A stretch of 64,000 nt of DNA from Rhodospirillales bacterium URHD0017 (GCA_900110395.1 FODP01000005.1:120705-184704), one strand, 5' to 3'. Positions 51,407 through 60,571 are shown, counted from the stretch's first letter. Program-made: numbers and translations. The notes: generated from the letters alone by a model not told the origin.

Positions 51407-52204
51407 ATGGATCTCGAAGCCAGGAAGCGCGAGCTGCTCGAGCAAGGATGCTGTGTGGTTCCCAACGTCCTCACCGCGGCAGAGACCGAGCGCGTGCGCG
51501 AGCGTCTGTGGGCCGCGGCCGAGACCAGCGAGCAGCTCGGCGTGCCGACGCGCCAGATCGGGCTCGATCCCAACGAGCACAATGTCCGCGTCTTCTATCT
51601 GCTGGAACGCGACGCGATATTCCGAGAGCTGATCCAGCATCCGACCGCGATCGAATTCGTCACGACGCTGCTCAGCCCGGACTTCCTGATCTCCAACTTC
51701 ACCGCCAACATCGCGCTGCCCGGCAGCAAGTCGATGGAGCTGCATTCCGACCAGGGCATCGTCGTTCCCGAGCCGTGGTTCCATCCCTGGAGCATCAACA
51801 TCATCTGGTGCCTGAACGACGTCGACGAAGAGAATGGGGCGACACGCTACGTGCCCGGCAGCCACCGCCTGCGCTGGGCGTCGGAGTTGCCGCCGGATGC
51901 GCGGGAGAAGAGCGTGCCCTTCAAGGCGTCGGCCGGATCATTTGTCGTGATGGACGGCCGCCTGTGGCACACGTCGGGCGCCAACGTCTCGCAGTCGCGC
52001 GAACGGGCGCTGCTGTTCGGCTACTACTCGCGCTCGTTCATCCGCCAGCAGCAGAACTGGAACGCGAGCCTGTCGCCCGAGACGATCGAAGCGCTGTCGC
52101 CGCAGTTGCGCGCCTGGCTCGGCATGGAGGCGCGCGCCAACGTCAAGCTGGCGCAACGGCTACGCATCCATCCGGTGGCGACGCATACGAAGCTGACGTC
52201 GTAA
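51407..52204 (+). CDS. Phytanoyl-CoA dioxygenase (PhyH) family protein
   Basis: A 265-residue relative of the preceding oxygenase. The Fe(II) ligands are His and Asp in MELHSDQGIVVPEPW and the distal His in RLWHTSGANVS. GATRYVPGSHRLRW aligns with the same segment in the upstream gene. GGAGGAAGC supports the ATG at 51407; the frame upstream is repeat-derived. The pair probably arose by duplication or acts on successive or related substrates. 2-Oxoglutarate dependence is expected for the family. Confidence 0.9.
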   Translation: MDLEARKRELLEQGCCVVPNVLTAAETERVRERLWAAAETSEQLGVPTRQIGLDPNEHNVRVFYLLERDAIFRELIQHPTAIEFVTTLLSPDFLISNFTANIALPGSKSMELHSDQGIVVPEPWFHPWSINIIWCLNDVDEENGATRYVPGSHRLRWASELPPDAREKSVPFKASAGSFVVMDGRLWHTSGANVSQSRERALLFGYYSRSFIRQQQNWNASLSPETIEALSPQLRAWLGMEARANVKLAQRLRIHPVATHTKLTS

Positions 52205-52221
52205 TTCGCTTCCCGTCGAGC

Positions 52222-53079
52222 TTAAGCCAGAAAATCCTTCGTCCACTTCGTGTAGTCCGCATCGCGCGTCACGCGCTTCATCAGCTCGGCGTCGGCGATG
52301 CCGGTGAGCTTGCCGGGCGGCGTGCCATCGCGCAGGGCGCGCATGGTGTCGTGGATGGCCTTGACCGCGGCAGCGAAAGGCAGGTGGCCCTGCAGGGCGA
52401 TGCGCACGCGGCGCGCGCCGAGATACGCGAGATCGGTGAGGTCGCCCGACACGCCGCCCAGGATCAGCGGCAGCTTCGTGGCCGCCGAGAGCGCATCGAG
52501 CTCGGCCCGCGTGCGCACGCCGACGAAGAACAGGGCATCGACGCCCGCTTCCTCGTAGGCCTTGCCGCGGGCGATGGCATCATCGAGGCCGCTGATCTGG
52601 ATGGCACTGGTGCGGCCGGCGATGCACAACGCCGGATCCTGGCGGCCGGCAAGGGCCGCCTTCATCTTGCCGACGCCCTCGGCGATCGATGTCAGCCGCG
52701 GCTTGGCCGTCCCGAACGGCGTCGGCAGGTCGGTGTCTTCCAGGCTGAGGCCGCCGACGCCCGCCGATTCCAGCTCCTCGACCGTACGCTTGGCGTTGAG
52801 CGCATTGCCGTAGCCGTGGTCGGCATCGACCATCAGCGGCAGGTTGCCGGCGCGGTTGATGCGATAGGCCTGGCCCGCGAATTCACTGAGGGTGAGGACG
52901 ATCAGGTCGGGCGCGCCCAGCACGGTCAGCGAGGCCGTCGAGCCCGCGAACATGCCGACCTCGAAGCCCAGATCCTCGGCAATGCGCGCGGAGATCGGAT
53001 CGAACACCGAGCCAGGATGGACGCAGCGGTCTCCGCTCAGGATCTCGCGGAAACGGCGGCGGCGGTCGGTCCAATTCAT
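52222..53079 (-). CDS. Isocitrate lyase/PEP mutase family, oxaloacetate-decarboxylase-like
   Basis: A 285-residue alpha/beta-barrel enzyme. GSVFDPISARIAEDLGFEVG, LTLSEFAGQAYRI, DADHGYGNALNAKRTVEELE, and GLSLEDTDLP match the oxaloacetate decarboxylase subgroup typified by Pseudomonas PA4872, as I remember it. Asp residues in DADHG bind Mg2+. The lyase Cys loop (KKCGH) is absent, which argues against isocitrate lyase. The ATG at 53079 gives the normal NWTDRRRRFREIL start. It is divergent from the MFS gene at 53271. Confidence 0.82.
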   Translation of the reverse strand: MNWTDRRRRFREILSGDRCVHPGSVFDPISARIAEDLGFEVGMFAGSTASLTVLGAPDLIVLTLSEFAGQAYRINRAGNLPLMVDADHGYGNALNAKRTVEELESAGVGGLSLEDTDLPTPFGTAKPRLTSIAEGVGKMKAALAGRQDPALCIAGRTSAIQISGLDDAIARGKAYEEAGVDALFFVGVRTRAELDALSAATKLPLILGGVSGDLTDLAYLGARRVRIALQGHLPFAAAVKAIHDTMRALRDGTPPGKLTGIADAELMKRVTRDADYTKWTKDFLA

Positions 53080-53270
53080 GACGGTCTCCCCTGGTGCGGT
53101 CCCGAAGCTAGCAAAGGCATCGCAGCAATGCAGGATCGCATTTCGACGGGCAAACGCAGGCCGTAGTGCCGTCCGGCACAGGGGCGTAGCGTTTGCCTCC
53201 AGGGACGGATGCCAGTGCGCTGCATCCGCTCCCACAAGAAGCGCACAGGAAACGCCCTTGGGGAAATGCC

Positions 53271-54641
53271 ATGTTCGATGTTCTCGACCGGCAGACCACT
53301 CTGACCGGCAATCAAAAGAAGATCCTCGCCGCCGCCATCATCGGCGATGCGCTCGAGTTCTTCGACTTCTTCCTGATCGCCTTCGTCTTCGCCTTCCTGA
53401 TCGGCCCGTGGAAGCTCACCTTCGGCCAGACCGCCATGGTGTTCCTGAGCTCGGGCATCGGCGCCATCCTCGGCGCCTACATATGGGGCTGGATCGCCGA
53501 CCGCATCGGCCGGCGCAAGGTGTTCATCGGCACGGTGCTGAATTTCTCGATCGCCACCGGCCTGCTCTATTTCACACCGGACAATGGCTGGGTCTACCTG
53601 ACGATCATGCGCTTCTTCGTCGGCTTCGGCGTCGGCGGGCTCTATTGCGTCGACCTGCCGCTGGTGCAGGAATTCATGCCCGCGTCCAAGCGCGGCTGGA
53701 TCGGCGGCCTGGTGACGTGCGTCATCCCGATCGGCGTCGGCCTCGGTGCAGTCCTGGGTGCGTTCATGGGCGCCGACCAGTGGCGGCTGCTGTTCGCCAT
53801 CGGCGTGCTGCCCGCGCTGGTCGTCCTGCTGGTGCGGCTGTGGGTCCCGGAATCGCCGCATTGGCTGGCCCGCCAGGGCCGGCTCGAGGAGGCGCGCAAG
53901 TCGCTCGCCTGGGCGCTGCAGGTCGATCCCAACACCCTGCCGCTGCCGCGACCGGACGAGACCAAGGTGGTCAAGACCAACTGGTTGGACCTCTTCAAGT
54001 ACCCGCGCAGCCTGCTGGTGTCGTGGCTCGGCAACGCCGGCGCCCAGACCGGCGCCTACGGGGTCGCGCTGTGGGCCCCGTCCCTGTTCGTGCTGCTGCT
54101 GAAGGTGACGCCGCAGGAAGCCTCCAAGATGATGATCCTGCTCACCATCACCGGCTTCATCGGCCGCCTGAGCTTCTCGTGGCTGTCGGAGGCGATCGGC
54201 CGGCGTAACAGCGGCGGCCTGCTGGGCCTTGGTGCCGGCGTCCTGATCATCCTCGCCGGCTACAACTACAACACCACGCTGTTCGGCCTGTCGGCGTTCT
54301 GGCTGGTCCTGGCGGCAGCGATGTTCTTCGTCGATGGCGGCTTCGCCATCGTCGGCCCGTACGCCGCGGAAATCTGGCCCTCGCACCTCAAGACCTCCGG
54401 CATGGGCTCCGCCTATGGCTTCGGCGGCATCGGCAAGATCTTGGGCCCGGTCGGGCTCGCCCTGATCGTGGGCTCGAGCAACTACCTGAAACCCGACGTG
54501 CCGTTGACCGAGATTCCGACGGCTTTCGTCTATCTCGGCTGCTGGTTCCTGATGGCCGGGCTGGTCTATTATTTCTTCGGGCTGGAGACCAAGGGCAAGT
54601 CGCTCGAGCAGATCGACCGCGAACTGGCCGCCGCCGACTGA
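53271..54641 (+). CDS. MFS transporter (aromatic acid or sugar porter type)
   Basis: A 456-residue inner-membrane transporter. The first-helix motif is ALEFFDFFLIAFVFAFLIG, the loop 2-3 motif is GWIADRIGRRKVFIG, and GRLEEARKSLAWAL in the central loop is typical of sugar/aromatic-acid porters. LPLVQEFMPASKRGWIGGL and VPESPHWLARQ also match that group. ATG at 53271 gives the normal start. It begins an operon with a flavin monooxygenase and hydrolases, so an aromatic or cyclic carboxylate is a likely substrate. Confidence 0.9.
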   Translation: MFDVLDRQTTLTGNQKKILAAAIIGDALEFFDFFLIAFVFAFLIGPWKLTFGQTAMVFLSSGIGAILGAYIWGWIADRIGRRKVFIGTVLNFSIATGLLYFTPDNGWVYLTIMRFFVGFGVGGLYCVDLPLVQEFMPASKRGWIGGLVTCVIPIGVGLGAVLGAFMGADQWRLLFAIGVLPALVVLLVRLWVPESPHWLARQGRLEEARKSLAWALQVDPNTLPLPRPDETKVVKTNWLDLFKYPRSLLVSWLGNAGAQTGAYGVALWAPSLFVLLLKVTPQEASKMMILLTITGFIGRLSFSWLSEAIGRRNSGGLLGLGAGVLIILAGYNYNTTLFGLSAFWLVLAAAMFFVDGGFAIVGPYAAEIWPSHLKTSGMGSAYGFGGIGKILGPVGLALIVGSSNYLKPDVPLTEIPTAFVYLGCWFLMAGLVYYFFGLETKGKSLEQIDRELAAAD

Positions 54642-54659
54642 ACGCTGGAGAGCGATGTT

Positions 54660-55874
54660 TTGGACACGTTGATCCCGACTTCCGCCGATCTGGCCGGTGA
54701 TCCGGCCCTCCTCTCCCGGGCCGAGGCGTTGCGACCGATCGTCGAGGCGGCGTCGAACGAAATCGAAGACGGGCGCCGGCTGCCGCCGGCGCTGCTCGAC
54801 AAGCTGCACGAGGCGCAACTCTTCCGCCTGCTGCTGCCGCGCTCCTTCGGTGGCTTCGAGACCGACCCGATCACCTTCTTCCATGTGATCGAGGCGATCT
54901 CCAAGGGCGACGCCAGCACCGCCTGGTGCCTGAGCCAAGCCGGCGGCTGCGCCATGTCGGCGGCCTATCTCGATCCGGCGGTGGCCCGAAAGATGTTCGG
55001 CGACGACCCGCGCGCCGTGCTGGCCTGGGGCCCCGGCCCGCGCGTCAAGGCGACCGAATGCGAGGGCGGCTACAAGGTGACCGGCGTGTGGGCCTTTGCC
55101 TCGGGCTGCCGGCACGCCACCTGGCTCGGCGCGGCCTGCCCGATCTGGCAGGCCGACGGCTCGTCGCGGCTGGGACCCGGCGGCCGCCAGCTCGAGCGCA
55201 CCATGCTGGTGCGGGCGAGCGAGGTCGAATGGACCGACATCTGGAACGTGGTCGGCCTGCGCGGCACGGCGAGCGACCAGTTCGCCCTCACCGATCATTT
55301 CGTGCCGGCCAGCCATTCGATCACGCGCGATGTGATCACCCGGGAATCCGCGAGCGAGTGCCGCGAGAGCGGCCCACTCTATCGCATGTCGGCGATGACC
55401 TGCTACGAGGTGGGCTTCGCCGGCGTGGCTCTGGGCATCGCCCGCGCGAGCCTCGACAGTTTCGTCGATGTGGCCAGGAACAAGATCCCGCGCGGCAAGA
55501 AGAGCCCGCTGCGCGACAACGCCGTGGTGCAGACCAACCTCGCACTGGCCGAAGTCGGCATCCGCTCGGCGCGCGCCTTGCTGCTGCAGTCGATAGCCGA
55601 CATCTGGAAGCAGATCTCGGCCGGCGCCATGCTCTCGGTCGATCACCGCATCACCATCCGCATGGCCTCGACCAACGCTATCCATCGCTCGCGCGAGGCC
55701 GTCGACTTCGCCTACAACGCGGCCGGTGCGACGGCAATCTTCGAGCACCATCCGCTGGAGCGCCGCTTCCGCGACATCCACACGGTGACCCAGCAGCTGC
55801 AGGGCCGGCTGTCGCATTTCGAGACTGTCGGCGCCTGGATGCTGGGCGCCGAGGCCGACCTTACCTTCGTCTGA
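54660..55874 (+). CDS. Acyl-CoA-dehydrogenase-fold flavin monooxygenase (HsaA/DszC-like)
   Basis: A 404-residue protein with acyl-CoA dehydrogenase architecture and the PF08028-type C-terminal domain of two-component flavin monooxygenases. Features are ALLDKLHEAQLFRLLLPRSF (residues ~41-60), SKGDASTAWCLSQAGGC, GGYKVTGVWAFASGCRHATW, and VGLRGTASDQFAL. The start codon is TTG at 54660 with GGAGAG upstream; the nearby ATG at 54655 is in another frame. It needs a flavin reductase partner, which is not in the window. It likely hydroxylates the substrate imported by the preceding MFS. Confidence 0.85.
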   Translation: MDTLIPTSADLAGDPALLSRAEALRPIVEAASNEIEDGRRLPPALLDKLHEAQLFRLLLPRSFGGFETDPITFFHVIEAISKGDASTAWCLSQAGGCAMSAAYLDPAVARKMFGDDPRAVLAWGPGPRVKATECEGGYKVTGVWAFASGCRHATWLGAACPIWQADGSSRLGPGGRQLERTMLVRASEVEWTDIWNVVGLRGTASDQFALTDHFVPASHSITRDVITRESASECRESGPLYRMSAMTCYEVGFAGVALGIARASLDSFVDVARNKIPRGKKSPLRDNAVVQTNLALAEVGIRSARALLLQSIADIWKQISAGAMLSVDHRITIRMASTNAIHRSREAVDFAYNAAGATAIFEHHPLERRFRDIHTVTQQLQGRLSHFETVGAWMLGAEADLTFV

Positions 55875-55893
55875 TCATCACTGGAGACGGATC

Positions 55894-56307
55894 ATGCCGC
55901 TTGGCGTCCTGCAGCATTTCACCATCGAGCCTGCCAACCTGGAGGCTACCAAGGATTTCTATTGCGACGTGCTGGGGCTGGAGAACGGCGATCGCCCGCC
56001 GCTCGGCTTCCCCGGCTACTGGCTCTATTCGGGCGGCGTGCCGACGGTGCATCTGCTCGGCCCGCGCAAGCCGCGCGAGGGTATCGTCGTGCGCGGCACC
56101 GACAAGAAGTTCGACGATACCGGCCGCTTCGATCATATCGCCTTCGCCGCCACCGACCTGCCCGGCGTGCGCAAGCGGCTGGAATCGAAGAAGGTGAAGT
56201 TCCGCGAGCAGGTCGTGCCGCGCACCGGCGCTGCGCAGATCTTCCTCTACGATCCCGACGGTGTCGGCGTAGAGCTGAACTTCCCGCCGGAAGAGGTGAA
56301 GGCTTAG
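55894..56307 (+). CDS. VOC family (glyoxalase/extradiol dioxygenase fold) protein
   Basis: A 137-residue vicinal-oxygen-chelate protein. Candidate metal ligands are His8 (LGVLQHFTIEP), His in FDHIAFAATDLPG, and the C-terminal Glu in GVGVELNFPPEE. The length of a single-domain VOC protein and the position after a flavin monooxygenase suggest a small dioxygenase, lyase or epimerase acting on the hydroxylated product. It lies 19 nt after the monooxygenase gene. Confidence 0.88.
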   Translation: MPLGVLQHFTIEPANLEATKDFYCDVLGLENGDRPPLGFPGYWLYSGGVPTVHLLGPRKPREGIVVRGTDKKFDDTGRFDHIAFAATDLPGVRKRLESKKVKFREQVVPRTGAAQIFLYDPDGVGVELNFPPEEVKA

Positions 56308-56309
56308 TC

Positions 56310-56368
56310 TTCCGGACCGCGCGCTTCCAGCGCGCTCATGAGGCGCGCAGGATGCGCGCGGTCCGGAA
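56310..56368. repeat. 15-bp inverted repeat within the catabolic operon
   Basis: TTCCGGACCGCGCGC at 56310-56324 is perfectly complementary to GCGCGCGGTCCGGAA at 56354-56368, with inner GCGCGC self-complementary blocks. It lies in the only large gap of the operon (82 nt), with no U-run on the plus strand, so it is not a typical terminator. It may be an mRNA-stability or processing element or a dispersed repeat. Confidence 0.8.
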
Positions 56369-56389
56369 AAGCATGAGGTTCCTGGTTAA

Positions 56390-58270
56390 ATGCTGGTTTC
56401 GTTCGATATCGAGAAGATTGAGCCGCTTGCCGACGGTGCGCCGTTCGGCGCGGTCGGCGCCTATGAGCGCGTGATCGCCAAGGCCAAGGGCGAGGTCGAC
56501 CCCAGGCACCCCGGCAACAGCGGCATCGCCCTGATCGACAGGGCGCCGCTCAATGCCAACGGCAAGGTCGAGTACACGACCGACATCTTCATCTTGCGGC
56601 CCACGGACCCCGCCAAGGGCAACGGCCGCATCCTCTACGAGGTTAACAATCGCGGCCGCAAGATGCTGTTCGGCAACATCGCGGACGGGCCGCAGGGCGT
56701 GAACGATCCCAAGACCATGGCCGACGTCGGCAACGGCTTTCCCATGCGCCAGGGCTACACCATCGTGTGGTCGGGCTGGGACCCCGATGCGCCGCGCGCC
56801 AACATGGGGCTGGGCCTCAGCGCGCCGGTCGCAACCGACAACGGCAAACCGATCGTCGAGATGGTGCGCGAGGAGTTCGTCTCCGGCACGCGGGTGGGCA
56901 ACCTCGACGTCTTCAAGCTGTCCTGCGAAGCGGTTTCGACGGACCAGCCGTGGGCGCGGCTGTCGGTGCGCGAGCGCGCCGGCGACGAGCGCCGCGAGCT
57001 GCCGCGCAGCCAGTGGTCCTTCATCGATGCCCGGTCGATCAAGCTCAACGACGGCAAACCCAAGCCGGGCTGGCTCTACGAGTTCCACTACGAGGCGACG
57101 AATCCCAAGGTGCAGGGCCTGGGCTTCGCGGCGACCCGCGATGTCGTGAGCTGGCTGCGCCACGACCCGGCGGCGCTCGCTGCCACCGGCGGCAAGATCA
57201 CCCACGCGCTCGCCATCGGCTTCTCCCAGGCCGGACGTTACCTGCGCCACCATATCTCGGGCGGCTTCAATCGCGACGAGCAGGATCGCAAGGTCTTCGA
57301 CGGCGTGCATGCGCACATCGCCGGCGTCGGGCGCATCTTCTTCAACACGCCATTCGGCCAGCCGGCGCGCACCGGCACGCAGCATGAGGATCACGGGTTT
57401 CCGGAGAACGTCTTCCCGTTCTCGACGGCGGCTCTCAGCGACCCACTGACCGAGCAGGAGGGCTCGCTGTTCCGTGGCGACGGCTGCGATCCCAAGCTGA
57501 TCGAGACCAACACGTCGACCGAATACTGGCAGAAGGGTGCTTCTCTGCTGCACACCGATCCGCTGGGCCAGCACGACCTGACGCTGCCCGAGAACAGCCG
57601 CGTCTACATGATCGCCGGCACCCAGCATGGCGGTCGCGCCGGCGCCACGGCGGACCCGGGGCCCAACGCCAACCCGCGCAATCCGCACAATCCGATGCCG
57701 GCCGTGCGCGCCCTGCTGGTGGCGCTCGACGAATGGGTCGTGTCGGGCAAGGAGCCGCCGCCCAGCCGCGTGCCGACACTGGCCGCGGGCACCCTGGTCG
57801 AGCCCGACAAGACGGGCTTCCCCGCCGTGCCGGGCGCGGTCGTGGTGAAGGTCACCAACCGGGTCACGCCGCCGGTCGACTGGGTGATCCCCGTGCCGCC
57901 TGAGGCGGCGTATCGCACGCTGGTCTGCAAGGTCGATGGCGACGGCAACGAGGCGGCAGGCATTCGCCTGCCCGATATCGCCGTGCCGTTGGCGACCTAT
58001 TCCGGCTGGAACGAGTACAAACCGCCATACCCGACGGGCGAGCTGGCCGATCGCGACGGAAGCTGCCTGCCCTTTTCGACGGACGAGGCAGCGCGCCAGG
58101 CCTGCGGCGATCCGCGGCCCTCGATCGCCGAGCGCTATGCCAGCGGCGCGGACTACGTCGCCAAGGTGCAGGCCGTGGTCGCGGCCCTGGCCGCGGACCG
58201 TTTGGTGCTGGCCGAGGATGCCGAGCGCTATCTCGAGCGGGCGCGCCGCGAACCGCGCGTCACGCCGTAA
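56390..58270 (+). CDS. Alpha/beta hydrolase domain-containing protein (large)
   Basis: A 626-residue protein with the Abhydrolase_10-like domain arrangement. The probable nucleophile elbow is ALAIGFSQAGRYLRHH (Ser near residue 281), and DGVHAHIAGVGRIFFNTPFG and GTQHGGRAG follow. The N-terminal ~170 residues (SFDIEKIEPLADGAPFGAVG, YEVNNRGRKML) are a beta-rich domain characteristic of this group. No signal peptide is evident. Its exact substrate is unknown. The next gene, a second alpha/beta hydrolase, starts 11 nt after its stop. Confidence 0.85.
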   Translation: MLVSFDIEKIEPLADGAPFGAVGAYERVIAKAKGEVDPRHPGNSGIALIDRAPLNANGKVEYTTDIFILRPTDPAKGNGRILYEVNNRGRKMLFGNIADGPQGVNDPKTMADVGNGFPMRQGYTIVWSGWDPDAPRANMGLGLSAPVATDNGKPIVEMVREEFVSGTRVGNLDVFKLSCEAVSTDQPWARLSVRERAGDERRELPRSQWSFIDARSIKLNDGKPKPGWLYEFHYEATNPKVQGLGFAATRDVVSWLRHDPAALAATGGKITHALAIGFSQAGRYLRHHISGGFNRDEQDRKVFDGVHAHIAGVGRIFFNTPFGQPARTGTQHEDHGFPENVFPFSTAALSDPLTEQEGSLFRGDGCDPKLIETNTSTEYWQKGASLLHTDPLGQHDLTLPENSRVYMIAGTQHGGRAGATADPGPNANPRNPHNPMPAVRALLVALDEWVVSGKEPPPSRVPTLAAGTLVEPDKTGFPAVPGAVVVKVTNRVTPPVDWVIPVPPEAAYRTLVCKVDGDGNEAAGIRLPDIAVPLATYSGWNEYKPPYPTGELADRDGSCLPFSTDEAARQACGDPRPSIAERYASGADYVAKVQAVVAALAADRLVLAEDAERYLERARREPRVTP

Positions 58271-58281
58271 GGGGGGAAGAC

Positions 58282-59046
58282 ATGGCCAAGCTCGACCGCG
58301 GCGGGGTGAAGATCCATTACGAGGTCCATGGCAGCGGACCGACGCTGTTGCTGAGCCATGGCTACAGCTCGACGGCGCGCATGTGGGACGGCCAGATCGC
58401 CGCCCTCAAGGACCGCTACCAGGTGGTCGTCTGGGACATGCGTGGGCACGGCGAATCGGACTATCCGGCCGACCAGAGCCTTTATTCCGAGGCGCTGACC
58501 GTGGGCGACATGAAGGCGCTGCTCGACCAGGTCGGCGCCAAGAAGGCGATCATCGCCGGCCTGTCCTTGGGCGGCTACATGTCGCTCGCCTTTGCCGCCA
58601 GCCATCCCGAGCGCGTGGCGGCGCTGATGCTGTTCGACACCGGGCCGGGCTTCAAGAAGGACGAGGCGCGCGCCAAGTGGAACGAGACGGCGCGCCAGCG
58701 TGCCGACACCCTCGAGGCCAAGGGACTGGCTGCGCTCAATTCCAGCGACGAGGTCAAGCTGACGCGCCATCGCGACGCAACGGGTCTGGCGCGCGCCGCG
58801 CGCGGGATGCTGGCCCAGGACAACGACCGGGTGATCCAGTCGCTCGACAAGGTCGCCGTGCCGACGCTGGTGCTGGTCGGCGCCAACGACACCAACTTCC
58901 TCGCCGCCACCGACTACATGGCGGCGAAGATCAAGCAGGCGATCAAGGTGGTGGTTGCCGACGCGGGGCATGCGTCCAACCTGCACCAGCCCGCGCTTTT
59001 CAATCAGGCCGTCGAGGCGTTCCTCGCCCGGCTACCGGCAGCTTAG
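58282..59046 (+). CDS. Alpha/beta hydrolase
   Basis: A 254-residue hydrolase. The oxyanion region is LLLSHGYSSTARMW, the WDMRGHGESDYP loop is typical, the nucleophile elbow is IIAGLSLGGYMSLAF (Ser near residue 96), and the acid/His pair is VLVGANDTNFL and DAGHASNLH. Such enzymes hydrolyse esters or C-C bonds of ring-cleavage products. AAGGGGGGAAG before the ATG is a strong ribosome binding site. It fits a late step after the monooxygenase and VOC protein. Confidence 0.9.
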   Translation: MAKLDRGGVKIHYEVHGSGPTLLLSHGYSSTARMWDGQIAALKDRYQVVVWDMRGHGESDYPADQSLYSEALTVGDMKALLDQVGAKKAIIAGLSLGGYMSLAFAASHPERVAALMLFDTGPGFKKDEARAKWNETARQRADTLEAKGLAALNSSDEVKLTRHRDATGLARAARGMLAQDNDRVIQSLDKVAVPTLVLVGANDTNFLAATDYMAAKIKQAIKVVVADAGHASNLHQPALFNQAVEAFLARLPAA

Positions 59047-59056
59047 GGAGGACATC

Positions 59057-60121
59057 ATGGGCAAGCGAATTGCGGTCGTCGGCGTCGGCGCGTTGGGTGG
59101 TTATGTCGGCGGCTGGCTCGCCCATACGGGCGAGGACGTCACCCTGATCGATTTCTGGCCGGAGAATATCGAGACCATCCGCAAGAACGGGCTCGAGCTC
59201 GACGGCGTCACGCCTGAAGAGAAGGTCACGGTCAAGAATGCCAAGACCATGCATCTCACCGAGATGGAGGGGCTGTCGCGCCAGAAGCCGATCGACATCG
59301 CCTTCGTGTCGATGAAGTCGTACGACACTGAATGGGCGACGGCGCTGATCAAGCAGTACCTGGCGCCCGACGGCTTCGTCGTGTCGCTGCAGAACTGCCT
59401 GAACGAGGAGCGCATCGCGGGGGTGGTCGGCTGGGGCAAGACGGTGGGCATGGTGGCCTCGCTGATCTCGGTCGACATGTTCGAGCCGGCTCGTATTCGC
59501 CGAACCGTCGCCAAGGGCGGTGACAAGCACACGGTGTTCCGCGTCGGCGAGGTGCATGGCCGCCTCACCAAGCGCGTCGAGGAACTGCGCGACATGGTGG
59601 GCCGCATCGACAGCGCCAAGACCACGACCAACCTGTGGGGCGAGCGCTGGTCCAAGCTCTGCCAGAACGGCATGAAGAACGGCGTGTCGGCCGCCACCGG
59701 GCTCACCGGCTCCGATTGCGACCGCAACGACGCCATCCGCCGCTTCTCGATCAAGCTCGGCGGCGAGGCGGTGCGCGTCGGCCAGGCGCTCGGCTACCAC
59801 ATCGAGAAGATCGGCAAGTTTGAGCCTGAGACGCTGGCCAAGGCGTCGGAGGGCGACAAGACCGCGCTCGACGAGGTCGAGACGATCTTGCGGCCGGGCT
59901 CCAACACCAACCCCAACCCGCGCGCCGACATCCAGCGCCCGTCGATGGCCCAGGACATCCGCAAGGGCCGCCGCACCGAGATCGAATTCATGAACGGCTA
60001 CATCGCCGACCGCGGCAATTACATCGGCGTGCCGGCGCCGACCCATGCCAAGCTCACGGAGATCGTGAAGAAGGTCGAGCGTCGTGAGGTCAAGGCGGCC
60101 CCGACGCTGCTCGGCGGTTAG
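59057..60121 (+). CDS. Ketopantoate reductase family (2-dehydropantoate 2-reductase-like)
   Basis: A 354-residue NAD(P)-dependent reductase. The Rossmann motif is IAVVGVGALGGYVGGWLAHT (residues ~5-24), and IAFVSMKSYDTEWATALIKQ contains the family Lys. The C-terminal domain has KLCQNGMKNGVSAATGL. True PanE acts in pantothenate synthesis; the enlarged C-terminus and the catabolic operon context suggest a different 2-keto acid. GGGAGGA precedes the ATG at 59057. It closes the operon. Confidence 0.88.
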   Translation: MGKRIAVVGVGALGGYVGGWLAHTGEDVTLIDFWPENIETIRKNGLELDGVTPEEKVTVKNAKTMHLTEMEGLSRQKPIDIAFVSMKSYDTEWATALIKQYLAPDGFVVSLQNCLNEERIAGVVGWGKTVGMVASLISVDMFEPARIRRTVAKGGDKHTVFRVGEVHGRLTKRVEELRDMVGRIDSAKTTTNLWGERWSKLCQNGMKNGVSAATGLTGSDCDRNDAIRRFSIKLGGEAVRVGQALGYHIEKIGKFEPETLAKASEGDKTALDEVETILRPGSNTNPNPRADIQRPSMAQDIRKGRRTEIEFMNGYIADRGNYIGVPAPTHAKLTEIVKKVERREVKAAPTLLGG

Positions 60122-60181
60122 CGTCTTTGTTGGGAGAATGCCCACTGGAGACGGAGTAAAACTCTGCCGTCGTCACGGCTC

Positions 60182-60571
60182 TCAAGCCGCCTTGAGACCG
60201 AGATGCTTCTCCATCGGTACGAAGTCACGGTCCTCATGCAGCAATGAGTGACCGTGCTCAATGCAGTACGTGCCGATGATGATATCGGCAGTCTTGCGGA
60301 CGGTTATGCCGAGGCCGCGGAGACGGCGATAATTCCGGGCGGCTTGAGCGGCCAGACGGTCGTCGAGCAGCGATACGATCGCGTACTCTCGCAGTGCACG
60401 TTCAATTCGAGCCGCCTGAGCATTGTCCCTGGCGCCTTGAAGGATTTCCAACAGGATAAGATCGCCAACCAGCAAGGGCTCCCGTGCGGCGGCCGCTTCA
60501 AGCTTCGTCGTCGCTGGCGTCGTCTGTCCGCGCAAGTGAGCGATCCAGACCGAGCTGTCGACCAGGATCAT
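60182..60571 (-). CDS. vapC: VapC-like PIN-domain ribonuclease toxin
   Basis: A 129-residue PIN-domain protein. The first acidic residue is in MILVDSSVWIAHLRG (Asp5), Glu is in LILLEILQGARD (residue ~42), and further acids are in KTADIIIGTYCIEHGHSLLH and EDRDF. These bind Mg2+ for tRNA or rRNA cleavage in type II toxins. It overlaps the antitoxin gene by 4 nt, the normal VapBC arrangement. Confidence 0.92.
   Translation of the reverse strand: MILVDSSVWIAHLRGQTTPATTKLEAAAAREPLLVGDLILLEILQGARDNAQAARIERALREYAIVSLLDDRLAAQAARNYRRLRGLGITVRKTADIIIGTYCIEHGHSLLHEDRDFVPMEKHLGLKAA

Noticed and set aside
53076..55817. 913-residue open frame on the minus strand
   Set aside because: Antisense of the MFS and flavin monooxygenase genes and crosses their boundary; rich in Arg, Gln, His and Asp, as shadows are.
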